A stretch of DNA of 64,000 nucleotides from contig NZ_VHIN01000022.1 in assembly GCF_009805585.1 (NCBI RefSeq), forward strand, positions 186,001-250,000, read 5' to 3'. Of this stretch, positions 54,816 through 63,649 are shown in pieces. This DNA is from Glutamicibacter sp. JC586 (GTDB taxonomy: Bacteria > Actinomycetota > Actinomycetes > Actinomycetales > Micrococcaceae). Position numbers and translations under genes: made by a program. Under the pieces are notes generated by a model. That model worked only from the letters and a program-made list of their open reading frames with translations. It searched no databases and had not been told where the DNA came from. Numbering within the stretch: position 1 is the stretch's first letter; the number at the start of each line of letters is the position of its first letter.

Positions 54816-56137
54816 TACTCGCCCCGCATCTGTCTGACGCCAGATGTTGCTGGTAGCCAATGAATGTTCCAGCCTGTTCGCGAGAGTTCTTGTTGGACTG
54901 CTTCGTATCGTTCTGGGTGGGTGAGGATGAAATATAAGTCCACACGTCGAACGGTGCGTGCAAGCCCTGCCAGCCAGCGGGCTTGGGTAACTGTAAGTTC
55001 TCCCAAAACCATGATCACCGGTTCGTCGCGCGAGTCCAACAAGTCTTTGTAGAGCTCTGATCCCAATAGTTCTGTCCCCTGTGAGGACTGGATGTTTGGT
55101 GTCAAAGCGAGCGTCGCCGTAGCGGCGTGGAAGGTGTCAAAGTTCGACAGCGCCGACTCTTGAGAACCCGAAGCAATCCCGTCAGAGACAAGCGGTGTGC
55201 CAGATAGATCTCTAAACGATAAGTCAAAACCGTTGCCGGCGAAACGAAGACCGAGGGCGCTCACCAGCGACAGTGCAGTCTCGAATCGGGGACTGCTAGC
55301 GAGATCTTCCTGAGTACCTTGGGGGATTACTAGATGAAGGTCTGCACCGGTGCGACACCAGTGCTCCGCTTGGGTATCCAAGATGAGCAACGCGCGTGCT
55401 GTGGCGACATGGTTTTCTTGACGAACCATGAGTTTGCCTTGACGCGCACTAGCCTTCCAATGCACCTGCCGAATGGAGTCGCCCTGTTGATAATCGCGGA
55501 TTGCGACATCATAGTAATCAGCGGTGGAGCTCTGCGAGGCTCGGGCTTCTCCAACAAGAACTTGCTCGCCAAGATTAGCGATACGTTGAAGATCAATAAG
55601 TCTGGATCGTACCGGTACGTTGAGGGAGTCTCCAACGTCGACCATCCCGCGGATCAGGCCCAATGAGTCGGTGATAATTTGCTGTGCCGGACCGATCTGG
55701 TGGATTCCACGGGTGCCAAAGAGCAGTTCGTAGTCGCAGGATCCTGGCGCGTTCAGCACAGGTCCTCGACCGAACTCTTCAGGAAGCTTTTCTTGAATCA
55801 ATGCGGGATCGGTGGCACCTAAGCGGATCCGGACTACATCGCCAACACTGGGTTCGGCAGAAACAAGTTCACGCTGAATTTGTGTGCTGCCACGTAGCTT
55901 CGAGGTCAGAACCCAACTGAGAATAGCCAACACCACAAGACAGACCCCCACCGCCATCAATTCATGACGACCGAAAAGGAAAGCGCAAAACACCAAGAGA
56001 GCACCGGCGCCTAGGGTGCACCATCCCCGGACGGTGAAAAGGTCCAAGGCCAGCTGACGTAGAGCCACTGGCGTAGAACTTTCAGACCTCACCCAAGACA
56101 AAGTATCCGTTGAGTCATAGCGGGGTATCTTCTCCAT
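54815..56137 (-). CDS. DUF58 domain protein
   Basis: A 440-aa protein with two transmembrane helices near 35-75 and the DUF58 core, a von Willebrand A-like domain with the signature YQQGDSIRQVHWKASARQG near residue 220-240. It normally works with MoxR ATPases as a chaperone or assembly pair. It sits 10 nt after moxR and overlaps the transglutaminase start by one base. Substrate unknown. Confidence 0.9.
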   Translation of the reverse strand: MEKIPRYDSTDTLSWVRSESSTPVALRQLALDLFTVRGWCTLGAGALLVFCAFLFGRHELMAVGVCLVVLAILSWVLTSKLRGSTQIQRELVSAEPSVGDVVRIRLGATDPALIQEKLPEEFGRGPVLNAPGSCDYELLFGTRGIHQIGPAQQIITDSLGLIRGMVDVGDSLNVPVRSRLIDLQRIANLGEQVLVGEARASQSSTADYYDVAIRDYQQGDSIRQVHWKASARQGKLMVRQENHVATARALLILDTQAEHWCRTGADLHLVIPQGTQEDLASSPRFETALSLVSALGLRFAGNGFDLSFRDLSGTPLVSDGIASGSQESALSNFDTFHAATATLALTPNIQSSQGTELLGSELYKDLLDSRDEPVIMVLGELTVTQARWLAGLARTVRRVDLYFILTHPERYEAVQQELSRTGWNIHWLPATSGVRQMRGE

Positions 56138-56147
56138 TGCAGGCCCT

Positions 56148-57110
56148 CTAGCTCACGGGGGTATTGGAGAGAATCTCTTGAATGATCTGCGAAATATCTA
56201 CCCCGTCGGCAACGGCCCGCCGAGTCAAGATCAATCGATGATTCAAGACCATCTGGGCCACGCTACGAATGTCTTCAGGCAGGACATGATCACGGCCATT
56301 AATCGCCGCGCGAGCCTTAGCCGCACGAACCCATTGCAGCAAGGCACGGGGAGAGGCACCAAGTTGTATTTGGGCATGGGTACGAGTAGCTCGGCCTAGG
56401 TCAACAACATAAGAGCCCAACCGTTCGGTGACGGTAACCAAACTGACCTGTTCAATCATCTGCTGCAGATCTACCAGTTGAAGAACAGCGACCAGCGACT
56501 CTATCGGTTCATGCTGGTGGTGTCCGGCGATCATAGAAATTTCTGCTTCTCGCTCGGGGTATCCAAGCGTGATGCGCGCCATGAAACGATCACGCTGGGC
56601 TTCGGGCAAGGCAAAGGTACCTTCCGAATCCATGGGGTTCTGAGTGGCCACGACCATGAAGGGATGTTCTAGATGGTGGGTGACAGAATCAACCGTTACC
56701 TGCGCTTCTTCCATACATTCAAGTAGTGCAGATTGGGTCTTGGCATTCGCACGATTGATCTCATCAGCAATCACGATATTGGCGAATATCGGGCCGGGAT
56801 GAAATGTGAACTCATGCGTCTGCGGTGAATATACGGATACGCCGGTGACATCGCTCGGGAGCAGGTCCGGGGTGAACTGAATTCGGTGAACTGTACCATT
56901 GACACTTTTTGCCAAGGACTTGGCCAGCATGGTCTTGCCAACACCGGGGACGTCTTCGAGTAATAAGTGTCCCTGAGCCAGTAGCACCGTCAATGCGTTG
57001 GTGATGACTTCTGATTTGCCCGTGATCACCTTTTGCACGGCTCCAAAGATCCGTTCACAATTGGTGTGGAATGTTGAATCTAATGACGGCATCGTGGGGT
57101 TAGCACTCAT
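56148..57110 (-). CDS. MoxR-family AAA+ ATPase
   Basis: A 320-aa AAA+ protein. Walker A GVGKTMLAKS is near residue 53, Walker B IVIADEINRANAKTQ near 113, sensor 1 VVATQNPMDSEGTFALPEAQRDRF near 152-176 (split), and the C-terminal lid follows. ATG 57110 with GGAGGA upstream; an in-frame upstream start at 57155 lacks a ribosome site. It heads the moxR-DUF58-tgpA operon. MoxR ATPases fold or activate metal-dependent or secreted partners; the target here is likely the DUF58 protein. Confidence 0.94.
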   Translation of the reverse strand: MSANPTMPSLDSTFHTNCERIFGAVQKVITGKSEVITNALTVLLAQGHLLLEDVPGVGKTMLAKSLAKSVNGTVHRIQFTPDLLPSDVTGVSVYSPQTHEFTFHPGPIFANIVIADEINRANAKTQSALLECMEEAQVTVDSVTHHLEHPFMVVATQNPMDSEGTFALPEAQRDRFMARITLGYPEREAEISMIAGHHQHEPIESLVAVLQLVDLQQMIEQVSLVTVTERLGSYVVDLGRATRTHAQIQLGASPRALLQWVRAAKARAAINGRDHVLPEDIRSVAQMVLNHRLILTRRAVADGVDISQIIQEILSNTPVS

Positions 57111-57318
57111 CCAAGTTCCTCCTGCGCAGTATTTCAGTCGCGAGCAACTTCGCATCCTGAGGTATTCAACAAACTCTTGCTGACTATCATATGGGCATCT
57201 TTTATCCAGATAAAGAGACTAAAAGCAGCCATGACGAATAATAATAGTGGCGCATGCTCACGTGGATGACAGCATAAAATTACTGATGAGCCGTTGTAAC
57301 CGAATGTGAAGGACTAAC

Positions 57319-58275
57319 GTGTCAAAGAAGCCAGATACCGACGTCAACCGTATCCCTGAGGCTTATCGTCCAACGGCCGAGGAAGCATTTGCTGCCAATG
57401 AAGGCCGCGTGCGCAAAAGCGACAACGAAAAAGGTGGCAGCAAGCGAAACCTGCAGTACCCAGAAGCGCCAGAAGCTTTGCCTGTCGCAGTGGTTGATAA
57501 CCACACACATTTAGATTTCTTGGACGGCACGGTCAAGGTATCAGCCGCTGAGGCCCTGGCGACCGCAGCCTCAGTCGGTGTTAAAGGCCTGATCCAAGTA
57601 GGTTGTGATGTGCCGTCATCCGAATTCGCTGTTCAGCTAGCCAATGAATATTCGAATATTTTGGCTGCCGTCGCCATTCACCCAAATGATGCGGCGCGAC
57701 TAGCTGAAAGTAATGATCTGAGAAGTGCCATCGAGCGGATCGAGGCACTGGCCCAGGACCCACGCGTTCGTGCATTGGGGGAGACCGGTCTGGATTACTT
57801 CCGCACGGCAGAAGACGGGCGCGATGCTCAAGAGCTGTCTTTCAGAGAGCATCTACGCATTGCCGTCGATCATGGAAAGGCCGTGCAGATTCATGACCGT
57901 GACGCGCATGAAGATGTCGTAAGAATTCTCAAAAGCTCCCCGACTCCGGACAAGGTGGTGTTTCACTGCTTCTCGGGAGACCAGGAACTGGCGCAGATCT
58001 GTAATGACAACGGATGGTACATGTCGTTCTCTGGAACAGTGACTTTTAAGAATTCACATGCGCTTCGAGAAGCCCTGCAGGTTGCCGATCCGAAATTGCT
58101 ACTGGTAGAGACAGACGCACCATTTTTGACTCCGCATCCCTTCCGCGGACGACCCAATGCGAGCTACATGATCCCTTACACCACCAGGTTCATGGCACAA
58201 GCTCTCAAACAAGACTTGGCGGATTTCTGCGCACAGATTGATTCCAATACCCGCGAAGTGTACGGAGAATTCTAA
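57319..58275 (+). CDS. tatD: TatD-family metal-dependent deoxyribonuclease
   Basis: A 318-aa TIM-barrel hydrolase. Metal motifs: DNHTHLDF near residue 60, ALGETGLDYFR near 153, IHDRDAH near 194, FHCFSGD near 218 and ETDAPFLTP near 265. It acts in DNA repair or quality control. The first 55 residues are a charged tail before the barrel. GTG start with AAGGA upstream. It is followed by rpfB-ksgA-ispE as in Rv1008-Rv1011. The 208-nt gap before it, which holds the moxR leader, contains no gene. Confidence 0.93.
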   Translation: MSKKPDTDVNRIPEAYRPTAEEAFAANEGRVRKSDNEKGGSKRNLQYPEAPEALPVAVVDNHTHLDFLDGTVKVSAAEALATAASVGVKGLIQVGCDVPSSEFAVQLANEYSNILAAVAIHPNDAARLAESNDLRSAIERIEALAQDPRVRALGETGLDYFRTAEDGRDAQELSFREHLRIAVDHGKAVQIHDRDAHEDVVRILKSSPTPDKVVFHCFSGDQELAQICNDNGWYMSFSGTVTFKNSHALREALQVADPKLLLVETDAPFLTPHPFRGRPNASYMIPYTTRFMAQALKQDLADFCAQIDSNTREVYGEF

Positions 58276-58535
58276 ACGTACTCACTGTGCGTCCGGTTAC
58301 AAGACGCTTGCCATGAATATAACGATTCGGTTACGGTAGAAGAGATGTTTGAGATAATTCCTGTCCTGTAAAGTGGCGGCGTTGCGTCTAAGCAGTCGTT
58401 TTTTCGTTCGTTTACCAAGCGAAAAAATGGCAAAGAATTTGATTGTTGACCACGCAGCGGGTGCTGCCATGCTCAAGCCTAAAGCTGAATAAGCATTTAG
58501 CTACTGAGCCAATAAACGATGGGGATCTCACTACC

Positions 58536-59792
58536 GTGACTCACTTGCTTAAGAAAACTTGGGTTAAGTACCTAGCTCAGGCGCTCGCCGTGGCAGTCGT
58601 TATTGCCGGTGCCGTTTTCTACGTTGCCGGACAGAAAAACGTAGTGATCTCGGTCGATGGACAGTCTGAAGAAGTCGCGACCCGTGCATCAACTGTTGGG
58701 GAACTGCTAGATCAGCAAGAAATCTCCTTGGCTGAACGCGACGAAATCTCTGCAGCACCAGAAACTGGACTGTCGGACAAACAGCAGATCGATATCAAGC
58801 GCAATAAGTCAGTGGAAGTAACCGTTGACGGAACTGAGCGAGTCGTACATACCACCGGCATGACCGTGGCTGATGTTGTTGCTCAGCTGGATCTTGATAA
58901 GGGTTCCGAGGTTTCCCTTGACGAGGATATGCAGCTGACTGCTCTGAGCGATGAACTCGAAGTGATCACTCCAAAAGACGTTAAATTGATTGTCAATGAC
59001 AAGAAGAAAACGGTAGCTACCACTTCGTCGACCATCAAAGAACTGCTGGCAGAGCAGAAAATCAAAGTAGATGACAACGACGAAATTAACGTCAAGGTCG
59101 ACGGTAAGAAAGAAAAAAACGTCAAGGACAGCGTAGCCATCGCAGCTGGTACCGAGGTCGAGGTTATTGACGTCTCCGTCAAAACCTGGGACGAAACTCG
59201 AGACATTGACTTCGATACCAAGGAAGTTAAAGACGACTCCTTGGAAAAGGGCGAAACCGAAGTAGAGACCAAGGGCGAGACGGGTGAGCGCGAGCTAACC
59301 TTGCGTCAGGAAACTCGCAACGGCAAGAAGGGCGAGGAAGAAGTTCTCAAGTCGAAGGTCAGCAAGGAACCTGTTGTTGAAGTAGTCAACGTAGGTACCA
59401 AGGACACCGCCAAGGAAGAAGCAGAAGCTAAGGCTAAGGAAGAGGCCGAAGCTAAAAAGGAAGAAGCCAAGAAGGAATCTTCATCTTCTAAGAGTGAAGA
59501 GAAAGAAGAAACCTCCTCGAAGCCGAAGGCAAGCACCGGCAACATTTCTGCAACCTGGCAGGCGCTGGCCAAGTGTGAATCCGGTGGAAACTGGGCTATC
59601 AACTCCGGTAACGGTTACTACGGTGGTCTACAGTTCTCGGCTTCCTCATGGCGAGCAGTTGGCGGTACCAAGTACGCACCGTTGCCTCACCAAGCAAGCC
59701 CACAGGAGCAAATTTCTGCCGCTGAAAAGCTTCGCGCTTCCGGTGGCTGGGGCCACTGGCCAGCATGCTCGTCCAAGCTGGGGCTGCGCTAA
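58536..59792 (+). CDS. rpfB: Resuscitation-promoting factor RpfB
   Basis: Secreted lytic transglycosylase that cleaves peptidoglycan and revives dormant cells. The 418-aa protein has a membrane anchor (about 10-30), three DUF348 repeats (about 34-185), a G5 domain (about 205-285), a Lys/Glu-rich linker, and the Rpf catalytic domain (about 340-418) with catalytic Glu in AKCESGGNWAINSGNG and QFSASSWRAVGG. GTG 58536 gives the membrane helix at the right position; an in-frame TTG at 58443 is less likely. A 260-nt leader precedes it, with an AT-rich hairpin at 58399-58427. Confidence 0.95.
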   Translation: MTHLLKKTWVKYLAQALAVAVVIAGAVFYVAGQKNVVISVDGQSEEVATRASTVGELLDQQEISLAERDEISAAPETGLSDKQQIDIKRNKSVEVTVDGTERVVHTTGMTVADVVAQLDLDKGSEVSLDEDMQLTALSDELEVITPKDVKLIVNDKKKTVATTSSTIKELLAEQKIKVDDNDEINVKVDGKKEKNVKDSVAIAAGTEVEVIDVSVKTWDETRDIDFDTKEVKDDSLEKGETEVETKGETGERELTLRQETRNGKKGEEEVLKSKVSKEPVVEVVNVGTKDTAKEEAEAKAKEEAEAKKEEAKKESSSSKSEEKEETSSKPKASTGNISATWQALAKCESGGNWAINSGNGYYGGLQFSASSWRAVGGTKYAPLPHQASPQEQISAAEKLRASGGWGHWPACSSKLGLR

Positions 59793-59809
59793 AAGTAAAG
59801 TAGCTAATC

Positions 59810-59850
59810 AACGCGACGCGTCCACCATCACGGTGGGCGCGTCGCGTTGT
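59810..59850 (+). terminator. Intrinsic terminator after rpfB
   Basis: A 17-bp stem AACGCGACGCGTCCACC with GGTGGGCGCGTCGCGTT (one G-U pair) and a 5-nt loop. Confidence 0.9.
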
Positions 59851-59875
59851 TATGTTTGGAATCATCTGGCTGAAC

Positions 59876-59881
59876 TAGAAT
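59876..59881 (+). promoter_or_regulatory. -10 box for leaderless ksgA
   Basis: TAGAAT 7 nt before the GTG at 59889; no Shine-Dalgarno. Confidence 0.5.
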
Positions 59882-59888
59882 TGGATTT

Positions 59889-60776
59889 GTGATGTCTAAG
59901 GAATCTTTGCCGCTACTTGGGGCCACCGAAATCCGTCGTCTGGCTGAAGAGCTGGGAATCCGCCCTACCAAGACGTTGGGGCAGAACTTTGTGATTGATG
60001 GAAACACCATCCGTCGCATCGTCGCCTCTGCCAACGTTGACCCAGGCGAGACCGTGTTGGAAGTTGGACCCGGGCTTGGATCGCTGACCCTAGGGATCAT
60101 GGACGCAGCTGCAAAAGTTGTCGCCGTGGAAATCGATCCACCACTGGCCAAGCGCTTGCCACAAACGATGGCAGAGTTCCGACCGGGGCGTGAAGAGGAC
60201 CTCACGGTCATCCTCAGTGATGCCATGAAGGTCACCGAGCTTCCAGGGGAACCGACCTCGTTGGTAGCAAATCTTCCCTACAACGTTGCCGTACCCGTTG
60301 TTCTGCATTTGCTGGAACACTTTCCGTCCATACGCAATGGCCTAGTTATGGTTCAGGATGAAGTCGCTGACCGTATGAGTGCCACCCCCGGTAATAAGAT
60401 TTACGGAATTCCGTCAGTCAAAGGTGCTTGGTATGGCACCATGCGTAAGGCTGGTGTGATCGGGATGAATGTTTTCTGGCCAGCACCAAAGATTCACTCT
60501 GGTTTGGTGTCCTTCACCCGTGATAAGGACCGTAGTGATGCACCAGACCGCAAGGAAGTTTTTGCCATCGTCGATGCTGCCTTTGCTCAGCGCCGTAAGA
60601 CTTTGCGAGCCGCATTATCCGGGTGGGCTGGCTCTGGCGTACGTGCCGAGAAGATTTTGGTAGCTGCCGGCATTGACCCGAAGGAACGCGGCGAAAAACT
60701 CGATATTGAGCAATACATCGCTATCGCTAAGGCGGCTCAAGAAGTCTCCGCGCACCTAGCGGACAGCGAGGACTAG
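59889..60776 (+). CDS. ksgA: 16S rRNA (adenine1518/1519-N6)-dimethyltransferase
   Basis: Dimethylates two adenosines in helix 45 of 16S rRNA during small-subunit assembly. The 295-aa protein has the [10 protein letters not shown] start motif near residue 28, the SAM motif [15 protein letters not shown] near 57, the catalytic [15 protein letters not shown] motif near 125 and [15 protein letters not shown] near 237. GTG and ATG adjoin at the start; the GTG at 59889 fits the -10 spacing. Two bases separate it from ispE. Confidence 0.97.
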   Translation: MMSKESLPLLGATEIRRLAEELGIRPTKTLGQNFVIDGNTIRRIVASANVDPGETVLEVGPGLGSLTLGIMDAAAKVVAVEIDPPLAKRLPQTMAEFRPGREEDLTVILSDAMKVTELPGEPTSLVANLPYNVAVPVVLHLLEHFPSIRNGLVMVQDEVADRMSATPGNKIYGIPSVKGAWYGTMRKAGVIGMNVFWPAPKIHSGLVSFTRDKDRSDAPDRKEVFAIVDAAFAQRRKTLRAALSGWAGSGVRAEKILVAAGIDPKERGEKLDIEQYIAIAKAAQEVSAHLADSED

Positions 60777-60778
60777 CC

Positions 60779-61711
60779 TTGGCCAAGCAGCGAGTCATAA
60801 CCACCGCTCCGGGAAAAATTAACTGTTATTTTCGTGTTGGGCCGCCTCGTGAAGACGGATATCACGAGGTAGCGAGTCTGTATGTTGCGGTTTCCCTGAC
60901 TGAACAAATTGAAGCGTCCTTGCGTACCGACGGCGAATTGCAATTGAGCCTGGAACCAAATTCGCCGGTAGTTCATGATCCAGAAAACTTTCCGCTGGGC
61001 GAAGGCAACTTGGTGTACCAAGCAGCTCAGCTGTTGCGCGAGCACACCGGAACTACCTTGGGCGCGAACCTGCACATTACTAAGCGCGTTCCCATCGCTG
61101 GCGGTATGGGTGGGGGATCGGCCGATGCCGCCGCCACATTGGTCGCTTGCAACGAGCTATGGGAAACCCACCTGGACCGCGAAGAGCTGGCGCGTCTAGG
61201 ATCCCGACTCGGCGCCGACGTTCCTTTCGCCTTGATGGGCGGAGCCGCAATTGGCCTGGGTATCGGAGACAATTTAGCTCCACTGCTCACGCGTGCAAAA
61301 ACCCACTGGGTTCTCATTCCCGCAAGCTACGGGCTTTCTACCCCACGCGTCTACGGAATGTTGGACCGTCTGCGCGCAGGTATGGACATCGAGGTTCCGC
61401 AGGAAATCGACCCAGCCGTTATCGAAGCATTGATGGCCTCGGACGCACCGGCACTGGCCCAGGTGCTAGCCAATGACCTGACCCAGGCCTCGCTGGCTCT
61501 GGCCCCGGAGCTGGGCACCATGCGCGACCTTGCTGAAGGCGCAGGTGCTTTGCGTGCCATGGTCTCTGGGTCGGGCCCGACGCTGGCCCTGCTGGTGCGC
61601 GATGACGAGCACGCCGAAGAAGTGATGGCTCAGCTAGGTGACGAAGTGGGAGTTGCCACCATCGGTGTCACCGCACCCGCAGCTGGTGCGCGCATCACGC
61701 ACAGCGAGTAA
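60779..61711 (+). CDS. ispE: 4-diphosphocytidyl-2-C-methyl-D-erythritol kinase
   Basis: GHMP kinase of the MEP isoprenoid pathway, which feeds the cis-prenyltransferase. The 310-aa protein has APGKINCYFRVGPPREDGYHEV near residue 10 (split), the ATP loop IAGGMGGGSADAAATL near 103, and MVSGSGPTLALLV near 263. TTG start with GAGGA upstream, 2 nt after ksgA, so translation is coupled. Confidence 0.96.
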   Translation: MAKQRVITTAPGKINCYFRVGPPREDGYHEVASLYVAVSLTEQIEASLRTDGELQLSLEPNSPVVHDPENFPLGEGNLVYQAAQLLREHTGTTLGANLHITKRVPIAGGMGGGSADAAATLVACNELWETHLDREELARLGSRLGADVPFALMGGAAIGLGIGDNLAPLLTRAKTHWVLIPASYGLSTPRVYGMLDRLRAGMDIEVPQEIDPAVIEALMASDAPALAQVLANDLTQASLALAPELGTMRDLAEGAGALRAMVSGSGPTLALLVRDDEHAEEVMAQLGDEVGVATIGVTAPAAGARITHSE

Positions 61712-61862
61712 TACTGAGTGTGCTCTTTGAGCGCACTTGCGTCGAATGTAACTGCAAAGTTAACTTCCTCGATTGCTCTTGTCGTGCAATGAAACTGGCC
61801 ATAGGCTGATTCCCAAGTGCTAATTGAAAGCGATTCATTTAGGGAATTCAGGTGGTCCACGC

Positions 61863-63233
61863 ATGCTCAACGGCCAGGTATCGCATTGGTGGGAACAAAT
61901 CGGGGTCCCGAATCCAAGGCCGAAACTTCGCGGGCATAACACCGTGGATGTCGCTATCGTCGGTGCCGGATTCACCGGCCTGTGGACCGCCTACTACCTG
62001 GCCAAAGCCAATCCAGACTTGGATATCGCGATTCTCGAAGCCCGGCATGTTGGCTACGGAGCCTCAGGGCGCAATGGTGGGTGGCTGACCAATACCATCA
62101 CGGCGGGCCCGGATCACTACCTCAAAACGCATTCGGTTCAGCAGATCAACGATTTCCAGCTGGCCATGAATCGCACCGTAGATGAAGTCATCAACGTCTG
62201 TGCGGCCGAATCCATCGATGCCGATATTCTTCGTGGCGGTGAATTCGAGGTCGCCTACACTCCGGCACAGGAACAGCGATTGCGAGCCCACGCGGAAGCG
62301 AACAAGTCCTGGGAACACCGCGGAACCAAGCTCTTGGATTCCACTGAGGCGCTAAAAAAGATCAACGTCGCCGGGACACGTGCGGCCCTGTGGCATCCGC
62401 ATGCCGCGCGGATTCATCCTGCAAAACTCGTGCGCGGACTCGCTGAGGCAGTAGAACGCCTCGGTGTGAAAATCTATGAAGATACGCGAGTCATGGCAAT
62501 CCGTCCTCGGCAGCTCGAGTTGGATGGTGGAACTCTCAATACGACATACATTGTCCGTGCCACCGAAGGATTCACAGCCCAACTGGCCGGCCATAAGAGA
62601 CTGTGGCTACCTATGAACTCTTCGATGATCGTCACCGAACCATTACCCGAATCAGTCTGGGATGAACTGAATTGGAGCGCCGGCGAAGTCCTGGGCGACT
62701 ATGCTCACGTGTATATGTATGCCCAGCGCACCGCCGATGACCGGATTGCTTTTGGCGGACGCGGAGTGCCCTACAAGTATGGTTCGCGCACCGACATGGA
62801 TGGTCAGACCCCGCAGAGCACGGTCGATGGATTGCAAGAAATCCTGCACCGGATGTTCCCGCAAACGCAACAGACAAAAATTGCTCATGCTTGGTCCGGT
62901 GTGCTCGGCGTGCCACGAGATTGGGCAGCAACCGTGGGGCTCGATCCGCAGACCGGTATCGGCTGGGCTGGCGGGTATGTCGGCACCGGCGTGGCAACCA
63001 CAAACCTCTCTGGTAGGACTCTGCGAGACTTGATCTTGGGGCAGGAGACGGGCCTAACCCAATTGCCATGGGTCAATCATCAGGTGCGCAAGTGGGAGCC
63101 GGAGCCGCTACGCTGGCTGGCCACGAAAGGGCTCTATGCGGCCTACGGCAAGGCCGACCGAAGCGAACTCAAAGGCCGCGAAAACTCGTCGCCACTGGCC
63201 CTCATTGCCGATAAGATCACCGGCAAACCTTAG
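61863..63233 (+). CDS. FAD-dependent amine oxidoreductase (DAO family)
   Basis: A 456-aa flavoprotein of the D-amino-acid-oxidase/DadA superfamily. The FAD-binding loop VDVAIVGAGFTGLWTAYYLA is near residue 28, the flavin hydroxyl Glu at LEARHVGYGASGRNGGW, and WAGGYVGTGVATTNLSGR near 380 contacts FAD. The substrate is unknown; gamma-glutamylputrescine or N-methyl amino acids are possible. AGGTGG lies 7 nt before ATG 61863. The 151-nt gap after ispE holds no gene. Confidence 0.9.
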   Translation: MLNGQVSHWWEQIGVPNPRPKLRGHNTVDVAIVGAGFTGLWTAYYLAKANPDLDIAILEARHVGYGASGRNGGWLTNTITAGPDHYLKTHSVQQINDFQLAMNRTVDEVINVCAAESIDADILRGGEFEVAYTPAQEQRLRAHAEANKSWEHRGTKLLDSTEALKKINVAGTRAALWHPHAARIHPAKLVRGLAEAVERLGVKIYEDTRVMAIRPRQLELDGGTLNTTYIVRATEGFTAQLAGHKRLWLPMNSSMIVTEPLPESVWDELNWSAGEVLGDYAHVYMYAQRTADDRIAFGGRGVPYKYGSRTDMDGQTPQSTVDGLQEILHRMFPQTQQTKIAHAWSGVLGVPRDWAATVGLDPQTGIGWAGGYVGTGVATTNLSGRTLRDLILGQETGLTQLPWVNHQVRKWEPEPLRWLATKGLYAAYGKADRSELKGRENSSPLALIADKITGKP

Positions 63234-63242
63234 GGAAACGGA

Positions 63243-63536
63243 CTACTCGGCAGCAGTCGGCAAGCCGTCAACGCGATATTCGCGCTTGATCCCCGCTGTT
63301 TCTTGGCCCCACGCGCTAGCGCGAACCCGCAGTTGATGCGCTTCGAAGGCTTGCAGATCGGTGAACTGCTCGGCGACATTCCATATCCAAGGATCCTCGG
63401 TGGGTGTCACCTGGAATGATAGGCAACCAGCTTCTGCCCTCGTGAGTTGCACGTGGACAGGCAAGAGCTGATTCACGGTATCTGCCTCTGATTGGCTGGA
63501 GCATATAAGGCGACCGGTCAGGCTCACAATTTCCAT
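63243..63536 (-). CDS. Antibiotic biosynthesis monooxygenase-fold (ABM) protein
   Basis: A 97-aa ferredoxin-like-fold protein. The layout EIVSLTGRLICSSQSEADTVNQLL, then EAGCLSFQVTPTEDP and WNVAEQFTDLQAFEAHQL, is that of the ABM superfamily (quinone or heme-type small oxygenases). ATG 63536 has GGGAGA 8 nt upstream; a longer open frame to 63626 lacks one. Function unknown; converges with the FAD enzyme gene. Confidence 0.8.
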   Translation of the reverse strand: MEIVSLTGRLICSSQSEADTVNQLLPVHVQLTRAEAGCLSFQVTPTEDPWIWNVAEQFTDLQAFEAHQLRVRASAWGQETAGIKREYRVDGLPTAAE

Positions 63537-63592
63537 GATCTGAGTCTCCCATGCACCCTTCGAATCAGTGGCACCGGAGGCAGAATACGACG

Positions 63593-63623
63593 TTGGCCCG
63601 GAACCATTACGGTTCCGGGCCAA
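63593..63623 (-). terminator. Terminator-like hairpin after the ABC-F gene
   Basis: A perfect 13-bp stem TTGGCCCGGAACC with GGTTCCGGGCCAA, 5-nt loop. It follows the ABC-F stop on the minus strand and precedes the ABM gene. Confidence 0.75.
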
Positions 63624-63649
63624 CAATCACACGGCGGGGCTAGAAGTAA

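Noticed and set aside
58276-58535. ydaO (c-di-AMP) riboswitch before rpfB
   Set aside because: The conserved GGGGUGAAUC and CCGAAUCCGUCAGC blocks are not present.
61712-61862. Small ORF in the gap between ispE and the FAD gene
   Set aside because: No start with ribosome site and no coding bias.
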